Shown here one piece after another: positions 23,522 through 30,882 of a DNA stretch of 32,622 nucleotides. A program made the position numbers and the translations under genes. Positions within the stretch are counted from its first letter, which is position 1. The number at the start of each line of letters is the position of its first letter. The notes under the pieces were generated by a model, which ran no database searches, had not been told where the DNA came from, and saw nothing but the letters and a program-made list of their open reading frames with translations. The stretch comes from Clostridiaceae bacterium (GTDB lineage: Bacteria > Bacillota > Clostridia > DSM-8532): assembly GCA_012521705.1 (NCBI GenBank), contig JAAYLX010000019.1, forward strand, positions 1 to 32,622, given 5' to 3'.

Positions 23522-23883
23522 CGTATCACCTGCTGTTATTATATAAGAATATCTAAATCGCTATTTTTAATGCTAATAAAATAACTTTTTTATTCTACTT
23601 GTATTGACCTGAAGTGTCAAATTATTTTGCATTGGGTTTTGTACTTATTTGGTGGTTTTTATCTCTTTATATTTATTATTGCACGCAGGATGAAAAACAA
23701 GAGCTGATTAGTAATTTTTTAATTGCTCATAAAAAGAAAAAAGAGCTGATTCGTGATAAATGCAGCTCCTTTTCATATTTATTAAAGACTCATGTTGGAG
23801 AGAAGCTATTCTTGAACATTCTTTCACAATACATTAAGTTTAAAATCAAATAATCTTAATACAGAAATTCCTCCTGTTATTCG
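23522..23883. other. Intergenic region upstream of typA
   Basis: This AT-rich 362-bp region holds the terminator of the vWA gene (23731-23768) and presumably the typA promoter, for which no clear hexamers stand out. A plus-strand open frame covering 23614-23853 lacks a ribosome site and runs through the terminator, so I do not call it a gene. A short direct repeat, AAGAGCTGATT, occurs at about 23699 and 23741. Confidence 0.5.
23731..23768 (-). terminator. Terminator of the vWA gene
   Basis: Arms GAGCTG (23743-23748) and CAGCTC (23763-23768) with a 14-nt loop are followed on the minus strand by TTTTTTCTTTTT (complement of 23731-23742). It lies about 115 bp past the vWA stop. Confidence 0.7.
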
Positions 23884-24555
23884 TCAGTTTTTGAACCTGG
23901 ACAATTTGTTTCTCTTTACAAAGTCTTCATTAATACTGCTGTTCCAGTTACTGTCAATAGTCGCATTCTCCCTGTAATTGGTTATTAATTCGTTCAGGAC
24001 CCTGTAATTGAGCCTTATTCCTTTGCTGTCCGCATGATAGCCCGATGACCTTTCTGCTCCAATTCCCATTCTGTCGGCTGTTTCAGCAGCGTCTATATTG
24101 GCTCCCAGAAAAATAAATTCCCAGCCTTCCTGTTTTTTGGTTTTAATTAATTCCTTGATTTTTGAATAAGTAAACTCTGTGCTTGAGTTTTCCATGCCGT
24201 CTGTGATAATTATAAAAAGAACTTTGCCCGCCCTTTGTTCTATTGAAGCATTTTCCTGTATTTTACTGATCTTGAGAATAGTTTTTCCTATAGCATCCAG
24301 AAGTGCTGTGCAACCTCCGACGTCATACTCTTTTTTGGTCATTGGACTAATATCTTTAATATTAATCCTGTCGTGGATTACCTCATATTCGTCATTAAAC
24401 AGTACAGTTGTGACAACCACTTCACCTTTTGTATCCTTCTGTTTTGCAATCATTGAATTAAATCCGCCAATTGTGTCATCTTCAAGACCTGCCATGGACC
24501 CACTTCTGTCAAGAATAAAGACCAATTCGGTTAAGTCCTCCCTTACTAATTTCAT
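23884..24555 (-). CDS. Stand-alone von Willebrand factor A domain protein
   Basis: This 223-residue protein is nearly all vWA domain. The metal-ion-dependent adhesion site is complete: DRSGS at 16-20, the Thr in GCTALLDAIG, and the Asp in IITDGMENSS. There is no signal peptide or membrane helix, so it should be cytoplasmic, unlike adhesive vWA proteins. Such short vWA proteins (TerY-like) typically act as assembly or signalling partners. ATG 24555 (MKLVREDLTE) was chosen because GGGAGG sits 8 nt upstream; an ATG two codons earlier is 1 nt from that site. It follows the macro-domain gene on the same strand, with a terminator between. Partner and function are unknown. Confidence 0.85.
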   Translation of the reverse strand: MKLVREDLTELVFILDRSGSMAGLEDDTIGGFNSMIAKQKDTKGEVVVTTVLFNDEYEVIHDRINIKDISPMTKKEYDVGGCTALLDAIGKTILKISKIQENASIEQRAGKVLFIIITDGMENSSTEFTYSKIKELIKTKKQEGWEFIFLGANIDAAETADRMGIGAERSSGYHADSKGIRLNYRVLNELITNYRENATIDSNWNSSINEDFVKRNKLSRFKN

Positions 24556-24605
24556 TTTCATACCTCCCTTATGAATTTGACAGGTACAGTTTAGCAAGTC
24601 CAAAG

Positions 24606-24631
24606 ACAAAAAAGGTCGCTTTATAAGCGAC
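24606..24631 (-). terminator. Terminator of the macro-domain gene
   Basis: Perfect arms GTCGCTT (24615-24621) and AAGCGAC (24625-24631) with a 3-nt loop are followed on the minus strand by CCTTTTTTTGTCTTT. It lies about 90 bp past the macro-gene stop and about 55 bp upstream of the vWA start, so the vWA gene needs its own promoter or read-through. Confidence 0.75.
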
Positions 24632-24713
24632 ATTTTCCTGGCATTAGTTTTAAGATAGATAGAAACTAAATGCAGCCTGATTATTTATGTTGATTGTGAT
24701 AGCAATGACAGAT

Positions 24714-24738
24714 TCCCTCCTGTTAAGCTCCCAGGAGG
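24714..24738 (-). other. Stem-loop across the macro-gene stop codon
   Basis: Perfect 8-bp GC-rich arms CCCTCCTG (24714-24721) and CAGGAGGG (24731-24738) with a 9-nt loop include the stop codon of the macro-domain gene. There is no following T-run on the minus strand. It might protect the mRNA end or slow the ribosome. Confidence 0.4.
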
Positions 24739-25730
24739 GGCTGGTTATATTTAAACAGAGCCATATTTATTTCATGGATGTCGTATATTCCATTCTCTAT
24801 GAAGAATTTAATAATCAGGTCAAACTTACTGCTCGGCGAAAGGGTATACCCCGCTTTGCCAAGTAAGTCCAAAGTTTCATCAAGGTTAAGCCGCAAGGCT
24901 ATAGCCAGTGAGATTGCAGTTTCCTTGCTTGGATTATAGTTTTTTGAGCATCGTATTTTTGAGAAGAGTTTACGGTCAATATTTGCCCTTTTATAAGTTT
25001 CAACATCGGTCATGCCTTTTTTATCAATCAGTCTAAGGAGCATCTCTGAAAAAGTCTCACCCGGATGGGAAAGCAAATCTTCAAGCCGGCGTTTAGTTTC
25101 TGATATGTATTCTTTAAGAGGAAATTCTGGCTCTTTCAAAACTGATGGGCTTTCAGCCAGATATTCAACATCCGTCTTGCTTTCTGCAGCTCTTAACTCT
25201 TCCTCATAATTCTCGTTTATATATTTCTCTATTGATTCGTACAGATTCCTGCTGATTTCAAAATCGCTTTTACTGAATATAACCAGGTACACTTCCATTT
25301 CATTGGAAGCCAAAAATTCAGTTATTGCTGATACGGCAATTTTAAGCGCCTGATCTTTAGGATAACCAAATATTCCCGCTGAAATAAGAGGAAAAGCTAT
25401 TGATGAGCAATTGTTTTCAAGGGCATGATTGAGGGAGTTGATATAGCATTTGTGCAATAATTCAGCCTCGTTGTTATTCCCGCCTCTCCATATTGGTCCC
25501 GGCGTGTGAATTATATACTTTGCAGGAAGTCTGTAACCTTTTGTAATTACCGCATTTCCAACCTCGCAATAGCCAATTCTGTCGCATTCATCCTGTAGCT
25601 CTTTTGCCCCGGCGGCAGAGAATATGGCGCCACAAACCCCGCCGCCCATTTGAAGGGCGGTATTGGCTGCATTTACGATTGCATCCACTTTCATTTTAGT
25701 AATGTCGTTTAAAACAATCTTAAAAGGCAT
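24723..25730 (-). CDS. Macro domain protein with C-terminal helical (HTH-like) domain
   Basis: This 335-residue protein has two parts. Residues about 1-170 are a macro domain that binds or hydrolyses ADP-ribose: VDAIVNAANTALQMGGGVCGAIFSAAG is the substrate loop, followed by YIIHTPGPIW and PLISAGIFGYPKDQAL. Asn, Asp/Asn-Ala-Ala-Asn and Gly-rich loop residues needed for binding are intact, so de-ADP-ribosylation or O-acetyl-ADP-ribose turnover is plausible. After a charged linker, residues about 225-335 form an all-helical domain (FSEMLLRLIDKKGMTDVETYKRANIDRKLFSKIR; SKETAISLAIALRLNLDETLDLLGKAGY) that looks like a lambda-repressor-type HTH. ATG 25730 has GAGGG about 10 nt upstream. It lies between hflC and the vWA gene. 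DNA binding is inference. Confidence 0.85.
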   Translation of the reverse strand: MPFKIVLNDITKMKVDAIVNAANTALQMGGGVCGAIFSAAGAKELQDECDRIGYCEVGNAVITKGYRLPAKYIIHTPGPIWRGGNNNEAELLHKCYINSLNHALENNCSSIAFPLISAGIFGYPKDQALKIAVSAITEFLASNEMEVYLVIFSKSDFEISRNLYESIEKYINENYEEELRAAESKTDVEYLAESPSVLKEPEFPLKEYISETKRRLEDLLSHPGETFSEMLLRLIDKKGMTDVETYKRANIDRKLFSKIRCSKNYNPSKETAISLAIALRLNLDETLDLLGKAGYTLSPSSKFDLIIKFFIENGIYDIHEINMALFKYNQPLLGA

Positions 25731-25768
25731 TTTTCCACTTCCCTCTTAATCTATGACGAATTAATGGT

Positions 25769-25801
25769 ATGCCACCAGGTCATCCCTGATGGCATATTTT
25801 T
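25769..25801. terminator. Bidirectional-type hairpin between hflC and the macro-domain gene
   Basis: ATGCCACCAGG (25769-25779) pairs with CCTGATGGCAT (25785-25795), 11 bp with one G-U pair and a 5-nt loop. The T-run ATTTTTC follows on the plus strand; on the minus strand (the transcribed direction here) only ACCATTAATT follows. It is probably a moderate terminator for hflKC. Confidence 0.5.
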
Positions 25802-25809
25802 CTTCTTAA

Positions 25810-26829
25810 TTATTTACTGTAAATAAATTTTGCAAAATCCGAATCCGGGGTGATTATAATGGTTGTGTCCTCATCAATCACAGATTCATAAGTCTGAAGG
25901 GTCTTCCAGAATTCATAGAACTCAGGATCCACATTATAGGCTTCGGCGTAAATCTTTAAGGCCTCAGCATCTCCCTCACCCATTATCCTTTGGGCTTCTT
26001 CATAGGCCTGGGCTTCAATTATTGTTGCCTGTCTTTCAGCCTCTGCCCGAATGGTACGGGCCTGTTTTTCACCTAAAGCGCGGTATTCGGTTGCAACAGC
26101 CTGACGCTCGGATTTCATCTGCTCATATATGCTTGGTTTTGTTTCATCAGGGAACTCGGTTCTCTTGATTCTTATGTCCATTACTTTTACTCCAAGGGGT
26201 TCCAGTTGGCTGTTGATATAATCTTCAACCTCTTCAAGCATATTCATTACATAGTCCTTGTCGGCTATAAGGACATGGGCATCTATTTTGCCTATTTCTT
26301 CCCTCATTTTGGAATAGATGAATTCATCAATTCTTAAATGTGCGGCTTCCTTGTTTCCACCGATGTTCAACATGAACAGTGCAGGGTTTTCAATCCTCCA
26401 TTTTGCATAATTGTCAAGAAGAATAGTCTTCTTATCCTTTGTAAACACTTCCTCCGCAGAGGTGTCAAAGGTCAGAAGCTGGTTTGTAAAATGCTGTGTG
26501 CTCTGAATAAAAGGAATTTTGAAAAACAGACCTTTACCCTCCTGTATCTTCACATCGCGGAAACGCGGGTTATTCTTCATGGACTGAATAGAAGGATCAT
26601 TAATATCGTCAACAATAACCCTGACTATTTTATTGAATTGGGTAACAACGGCCTGCTCCTTTTCCCCTACTGTGAACATAAATGAACTTGACAGGACCAA
26701 GCCAAGAAAAATAATCAATGCCAGGAATCCAAAATTCTTAAAAAATTCCTTAATCTTTTCGGGCTTTATTTTAAAAGCTTTTTTCTGCTTTTCATACTGT
26801 TGTTTGATATCCAAATTTATATTATCCAT
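25810..26829 (-). CDS. hflC: SPFH/band-7 protein HflC
   Basis: This 339-residue membrane-anchored SPFH protein forms, with HflK, a large cage that in E. coli surrounds the FtsH protease and modulates it. A Lys-rich cytoplasmic head leads to a membrane helix at about 33-53, then the SPFH domain (GEKEQAVVTQFNKIVRVI) and a long coiled coil. IKRTEFPDETKPSIYEQMKSERQAVATEYRALGEKQA and the block GDAEALKIYAEAY near the end are strongly HflC-like. The head before the membrane helix is longer than in E. coli HflC. ATG 26829 has AAGGAG upstream. It follows hflK by 35 bp in the same transcript. No ftsH gene is present in this window. Confidence 0.92.
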   Translation of the reverse strand: MDNINLDIKQQYEKQKKAFKIKPEKIKEFFKNFGFLALIIFLGLVLSSSFMFTVGEKEQAVVTQFNKIVRVIVDDINDPSIQSMKNNPRFRDVKIQEGKGLFFKIPFIQSTQHFTNQLLTFDTSAEEVFTKDKKTILLDNYAKWRIENPALFMLNIGGNKEAAHLRIDEFIYSKMREEIGKIDAHVLIADKDYVMNMLEEVEDYINSQLEPLGVKVMDIRIKRTEFPDETKPSIYEQMKSERQAVATEYRALGEKQARTIRAEAERQATIIEAQAYEEAQRIMGEGDAEALKIYAEAYNVDPEFYEFWKTLQTYESVIDEDTTIIITPDSDFAKFIYSK

Positions 26830-26864
26830 ATTCCTGCTCCTTCCTTATTTCGTTATTGTTTGTT

Positions 26865-27815
26865 TTACTTTAAAACTTTTGATGCACTGTTACCTTCAAG
26901 AGGAAGGAATCTCATTGTATCTCCATTGTCGTTCATTATGTAAATCTTCGCCTTGGGCAATATCTTCTGCATGGTTTCAAGATACATTCTGGAGCGGGTA
27001 ACTTTGGGGCCAAGAGAGTAATTTTTCAGGATTTGTTTGAAATTCTCCACATCACCCCTGGCCTCTGAAATTCTTTTTTCTTTATAGGCATTTGCTTTGT
27101 TAATCATTTCAGAAGCTGTTGCCTCTGCCGCAGGGAGTATTTCATTTGCCTCTTTTTTTGCCTCATTGATAAACCTGTTCATATCTTCCCTGGCTTTAAT
27201 TACATCCTCAAAAGCTCCCTGGACTTCAGAAGGTGCATAAACAGCCTGCAGTGAGACCTTGGTAATCTCTATGCCAAGTTGATACTCATTGCAGATATTC
27301 TGCAAATCTTCCCTTATTTCTCCCTGAATCATGGCCTTCTGGTCGGTAAGAACGTCATCAAGCTTATGGTTTGCAACAACACGGCGTACAGAGGATTCCG
27401 CGGCAATCTTAAGGTCAACGATAGGATTTTCTACATTGAATACAAAATCATGTGCGTTGCTTACCCGATATTGAATTGCTGTTTCAGCATGTACCAGATT
27501 TTCATCTCCGGTAATCATCAGTGATTCTTCGGGTACAGAATAGTACTCCGGGTTATGGCTGTCTCCCAGTCCCTGGGACCTGTATCCCAATTCAATGGAC
27601 CTTACTATATCACATTTGACTATCTCCACTTTCTCAAATAAAGGAATATGCCAGTGCAGTCCCGCTTCTTCGACAGTTTTTATGTACTTACCAAACCGTG
27701 TAAGAACGGCTTTCTCTCCGCTTTCGGTTTTCAGTGTGTAGATGCCTGAGAAATTCGCAAGTACGACAATAATTATTATGATGGGCATAACATACTTAAC
27801 TTTGAACAGTTTCAT
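26865..27815 (-). CDS. hflK: SPFH/band-7 protein HflK
   Basis: This 316-residue protein has an N-terminal membrane helix (about 8-27) and an SPFH domain that begins SGEKAVLTRFGKYIKTVEEAGLHWHIPLFEKVEIV, the typical HflK/band-7 start. A coiled coil follows in AREDMNRFINEAKKEANEILPAAEATASEMINKANAYKEKRISEARGD. The LHWHIP and SSVRRVV blocks point to HflK rather than stomatin. It is shorter than E. coli HflK (about 419) because it lacks the Gly-rich cytoplasmic head and Pro-rich tail. ATG 27815 has AAAGGAG upstream. It is the first gene of hflK-hflC. The pair is known mainly from Proteobacteria but is found in some Firmicutes. Confidence 0.9.
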   Translation of the reverse strand: MKLFKVKYVMPIIIIIVVLANFSGIYTLKTESGEKAVLTRFGKYIKTVEEAGLHWHIPLFEKVEIVKCDIVRSIELGYRSQGLGDSHNPEYYSVPEESLMITGDENLVHAETAIQYRVSNAHDFVFNVENPIVDLKIAAESSVRRVVANHKLDDVLTDQKAMIQGEIREDLQNICNEYQLGIEITKVSLQAVYAPSEVQGAFEDVIKAREDMNRFINEAKKEANEILPAAEATASEMINKANAYKEKRISEARGDVENFKQILKNYSLGPKVTRSRMYLETMQKILPKAKIYIMNDNGDTMRFLPLEGNSASKVLK

Positions 27816-27963
27816 CCATCAAGCTCCTTTCAGGTTGATACAATGATTATATATCATATAGCCCGTCTAAATTGCCAATTAATTCTATTTAATGATATTC
27901 TAATTAGTTTTTAATTAGTGTTTTTTCTCTAACCCCATAAAATTCAAACATAATCAAAGTTGC

Positions 27964-29277
27964 TCACAGATATGATTCTTTAATTTTCGCTATGATCTCA
28001 AGAGCTCTTTGGGAAGTTTTAAGATTTCTCTCTTTTTTGTTCCGAATCTTAGTTTCAAGGGGGTCCATTATTCCGAAATTCACATTCATCGGTTGAAATT
28101 TACCCGAAACAGGACTTGAAATATACCTTGCCAGCGCCCCGATAGCAGTGGTACCCGGAAATATGAGCTTTTCGCGCCCTTTAAAAATCCTGGAGGCATT
28201 TATTCCGGCAACAAATCCTGAACTTGCAGATTCAATATAGCCTTCCACACCCGTCATCTGTCCTGCAAAAAAGAGATTCGGGCGCTTCTTAAGCTGATAA
28301 GTGGCATCCAAAAGCTCTGGTGAATTGATATATGTGTTTCGGTGCATAACTCCATACCGTTCAAATTCTGCGTTTTCAAGGCCGGGTATCATGGAAAACA
28401 CCCTTTTTTGCTCTCCCCATTTCAAATGGGTCTGAAAACCAACTATATTGTATAAAGTACCTGACATATTGTCCTGCCTCAACTGAACAACGGCATAAGG
28501 TTCTTTACCCGTTCTTGGGTCGATAAGGCCAACGGGCTTTAAAGGCCCGAACCTCATTGTATCCTTCCCGCGTTTAGCCATGGTTTCAATTGGCATACAT
28601 CCTTCAAAAACCCTGTTGTTTTCAAATTCTTTGAGTTCTGTTGTTTCAGCATTAATCAATGCATCATAGAAAGCATCATATTCTTCTTTGGTCATGGGAC
28701 AGTTGAGATAATCCGCGTCACCTTTACCGTAACGGGAAGCCCTGAATACGATATTTAAATTTATACTGTCAAGACGAACTATGGGAGCCGCAGCATCAAA
28801 GAAGAAAAGGCTGTTACCTCCAATTATTCCGGCAATGTGTTCAGAAAGGCTGTCGGAGGTTAAAGGCCCGGTCGCTACAACTGTAATGACATCATCACTT
28901 AATGACGTAACTTCTTCATTAATTATCTCAATTAACGGGTGATTTTTTATTTTTTCTGTTACTTTCTGTGAAAAAGCAGTCCGGTCTACTGCCAATGCTC
29001 CCCCTGCAGGAACCCTTGTCTCATCTGCGCATTGCATTATAAGGGAGTTCATCTCCCGAAGCTCCTGTTTAAGAAGGCCCACTGCATTTTCCAGCATATC
29101 TGATCTTAGAGAATTGCTGCATACCAACTCGGCAAATGTATCAATATGATGGGCAGGTGTTTTTTTATCCGGCTTCATTTCGTACAGTTTTACTTTTATT
29201 CCAAGCTCAGCAATCTGCCAGGCTGCTTCGCAGCCGGCAAGACCTGCGCCAATTACTTTAATATAATCTTTCTGCAT
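27964..29277 (-). CDS. trmFO: Methylenetetrahydrofolate-tRNA-(uracil-5-)-methyltransferase TrmFO
   Basis: This 437-residue flavoenzyme makes 5-methyluridine at position 54 of tRNA, taking the methyl group from methylene-THF with FADH2 and NAD(P)H. The FAD-binding [13 protein letters not shown] (from residue 8) and LYEMKP are clear. Cys53 in VCSNSLRSD and the cysteine in [14 protein letters not shown] match the two catalytic cysteines of the B. subtilis enzyme. ATG 29277 was chosen, with AAGGAG about 8 nt upstream; the ORF is open to 29328. In many Firmicutes trmFO follows topA directly on the same strand; here a CapA-like gene on the opposite strand separates them. Downstream, 147 bp to hflK shows no clear terminator. 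Confidence 0.96.
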   Translation of the reverse strand: MQKDYIKVIGAGLAGCEAAWQIAELGIKVKLYEMKPDKKTPAHHIDTFAELVCSNSLRSDMLENAVGLLKQELREMNSLIMQCADETRVPAGGALAVDRTAFSQKVTEKIKNHPLIEIINEEVTSLSDDVITVVATGPLTSDSLSEHIAGIIGGNSLFFFDAAAPIVRLDSINLNIVFRASRYGKGDADYLNCPMTKEEYDAFYDALINAETTELKEFENNRVFEGCMPIETMAKRGKDTMRFGPLKPVGLIDPRTGKEPYAVVQLRQDNMSGTLYNIVGFQTHLKWGEQKRVFSMIPGLENAEFERYGVMHRNTYINSPELLDATYQLKKRPNLFFAGQMTGVEGYIESASSGFVAGINASRIFKGREKLIFPGTTAIGALARYISSPVSGKFQPMNVNFGIMDPLETKIRNKKERNLKTSQRALEIIAKIKESYL

Positions 29278-29532
29278 ATCCGTACTCCTTATAAGTTCAA
29301 TCCAATTTATTTTTATCATGTTTGTCATAATACGATATATTATAGCTAAAAATAGACAGGAAATATCTTAAATAATTCTGCGCATTTAATTCCATTATAA
29401 TGCCCAGGTATATTTTTCCTCAAGTAAAATGGCCTAAAACAGCTTCATTAATTAGGTCATTTATTTATAACTTGTGCTTATTTCTGCTGCTTGATAAAAT
29501 TGAGATAATCAATTTGTATCTGAGGTGTTAAT

Positions 29533-30774
29533 TTGAATATAAACAGAAAAAACGCAATAATTGTTGTCGCAGTTATTCTGACAATGATACTTGGGGTGTT
29601 TGCCGTAAGTTTTTACAACTCTTTACATGGTTCACCTGAAAAAGCTGAGAAGGAAAGCCTAAGCCCTTCTCCTTCGGCAACCCCATCCATTGTTCCCACT
29701 CCTGAATCAACTCCTGAACCCGAACCTGTAACTGCAACCATTGTTTCTGCAGGTGACTGCGTTTTGCATAAGCTTTTTCAGGAATCCGCCCTTATTGGTG
29801 ATGACAAATATGATTTTTATCCCATTTTTGAAGCTATCAAGCCATATACCGAGCCTGCATCTTACAGCCTGATAAGCTTCGAAAGCGCTTCCACCAACAA
29901 AAGGAATGACTATACAGGATATCCTTTATTTAATTGCCCTCCTGAGATATTTGACGCGTTTAAAAAAGTTGGCCTTGATATGGTGAACAATTCAAATAAT
30001 CATCAGCTTGACAGAAAACTCAGCGGGATGTTTGAAACCCGGGACAATATTCAAAAAGCAGGTCTTGAAGTGGCGGGAATATATGATGGTGAAGAGCCAC
30101 GGTATCTTATAAAAGATCTTAATGGCATCAAGGTCGCAATAATGGCCTATACATACAGTTGCAACATGAACGAACTGGCATTGACAGAAGAGCAAAGATA
30201 CAACCATTTATCCCTAATAGACGAGGAAAGAATGAAAAAAGAAATAACCGAAATGGAAGAAAAGGCCGATGTTACGGTTATTGCAATGCATTGGGGCGTC
30301 GAATATACTCAGAAGCCCAATGATTCCCAAAAGAGGCTTGCCAGAGACATGATAAGCTGGGGCGCTGATGTAATACTGGGTTCCCACCCCCATGTGGTCC
30401 AGCCAAGCGAGATAATTTCCCATGAGGGTGAAGATAAATATGTTATATACTCCATGGGCAATTTTGTTAGCAATCAGAGGCGCGGCGCTTCAGGATATCC
30501 CAAGACCCACAAGGAATTGTGCGAGGACAGTATGCTGGTTCACATAGAGTTTTTAAAGGATCCCAAAACCGGCAAAACAGTAATTCAAAAGGTGGACCAC
30601 ATCCCTACCTGGCTCTGGCGCTACAGTGAGAATAACAGGTACAAATTTAAGGTTATTCCTGTCCCCGAACTTGATTATTATAAAAACGGTGAATATCCCG
30701 AGGAAGCTCTTTATGAGGCTTATGAATCCTATAAAAGAACCATGTCACTGGTCACTGACTATGTAAGAGAGTAA
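29533..30774 (+). CDS. CapA-family (poly-gamma-glutamate synthesis type) metallophosphatase-like protein
   Basis: This 413-residue protein has a membrane anchor or uncleaved signal at about 7-29, a Ser/Pro/Thr/Glu-rich spacer (about 33-66), and a PGA_cap calcineurin-like domain. Motifs: SAGDCVLH near 72-79, MVNNSNNHQLD near 150-160, AMHWGVEY, LGSHPHVVQP and YSMGNFVSNQ, matching the metal-binding motifs of CapA/PgsA-type proteins. It should lie outside the cell. The real substrate is uncertain; capsule export, envelope polymer handling or sporulation are options. The start is TTG 29533, with GAGGTG 6 nt upstream. It reads opposite to its neighbours trmFO and topA and has no cap genes beside it, so it is probably monocistronic and might be an inserted gene. 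Confidence 0.85.
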   Translation: MNINRKNAIIVVAVILTMILGVFAVSFYNSLHGSPEKAEKESLSPSPSATPSIVPTPESTPEPEPVTATIVSAGDCVLHKLFQESALIGDDKYDFYPIFEAIKPYTEPASYSLISFESASTNKRNDYTGYPLFNCPPEIFDAFKKVGLDMVNNSNNHQLDRKLSGMFETRDNIQKAGLEVAGIYDGEEPRYLIKDLNGIKVAIMAYTYSCNMNELALTEEQRYNHLSLIDEERMKKEITEMEEKADVTVIAMHWGVEYTQKPNDSQKRLARDMISWGADVILGSHPHVVQPSEIISHEGEDKYVIYSMGNFVSNQRRGASGYPKTHKELCEDSMLVHIEFLKDPKTGKTVIQKVDHIPTWLWRYSENNRYKFKVIPVPELDYYKNGEYPEEALYEAYESYKRTMSLVTDYVRE

Positions 30775-30850
30775 AATTATCAAAACCTGTTAACAGAATT
30801 TAAATATTGGACTTGTTTTACTGCATATTCAACTACTATTAAATTAAATA

Positions 30851-30882
30851 AGAGACTGGGGTTTAAGCCTCAGTCTCTTTTG
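30851..30882. terminator. Bidirectional terminator between capA-like and topA
   Basis: AGAGACTGGGG (30851-30861) pairs with CCTCAGTCTCT (30868-30878), 11 bp with one G-U pair, loop TTTAAG. TTTT follows on the plus strand and TTATTTAATTT follows on the minus strand. The loop contains the topA stop codon (30863-30865). Confidence 0.8.

Noticed and set aside
23614..23853. Plus-strand 79-residue open frame with one hydrophobic N-terminal segment
   Set aside because: It starts with GTG, has no ribosome site, and runs straight through the terminator hairpin of the minus-strand vWA gene (23731-23768).
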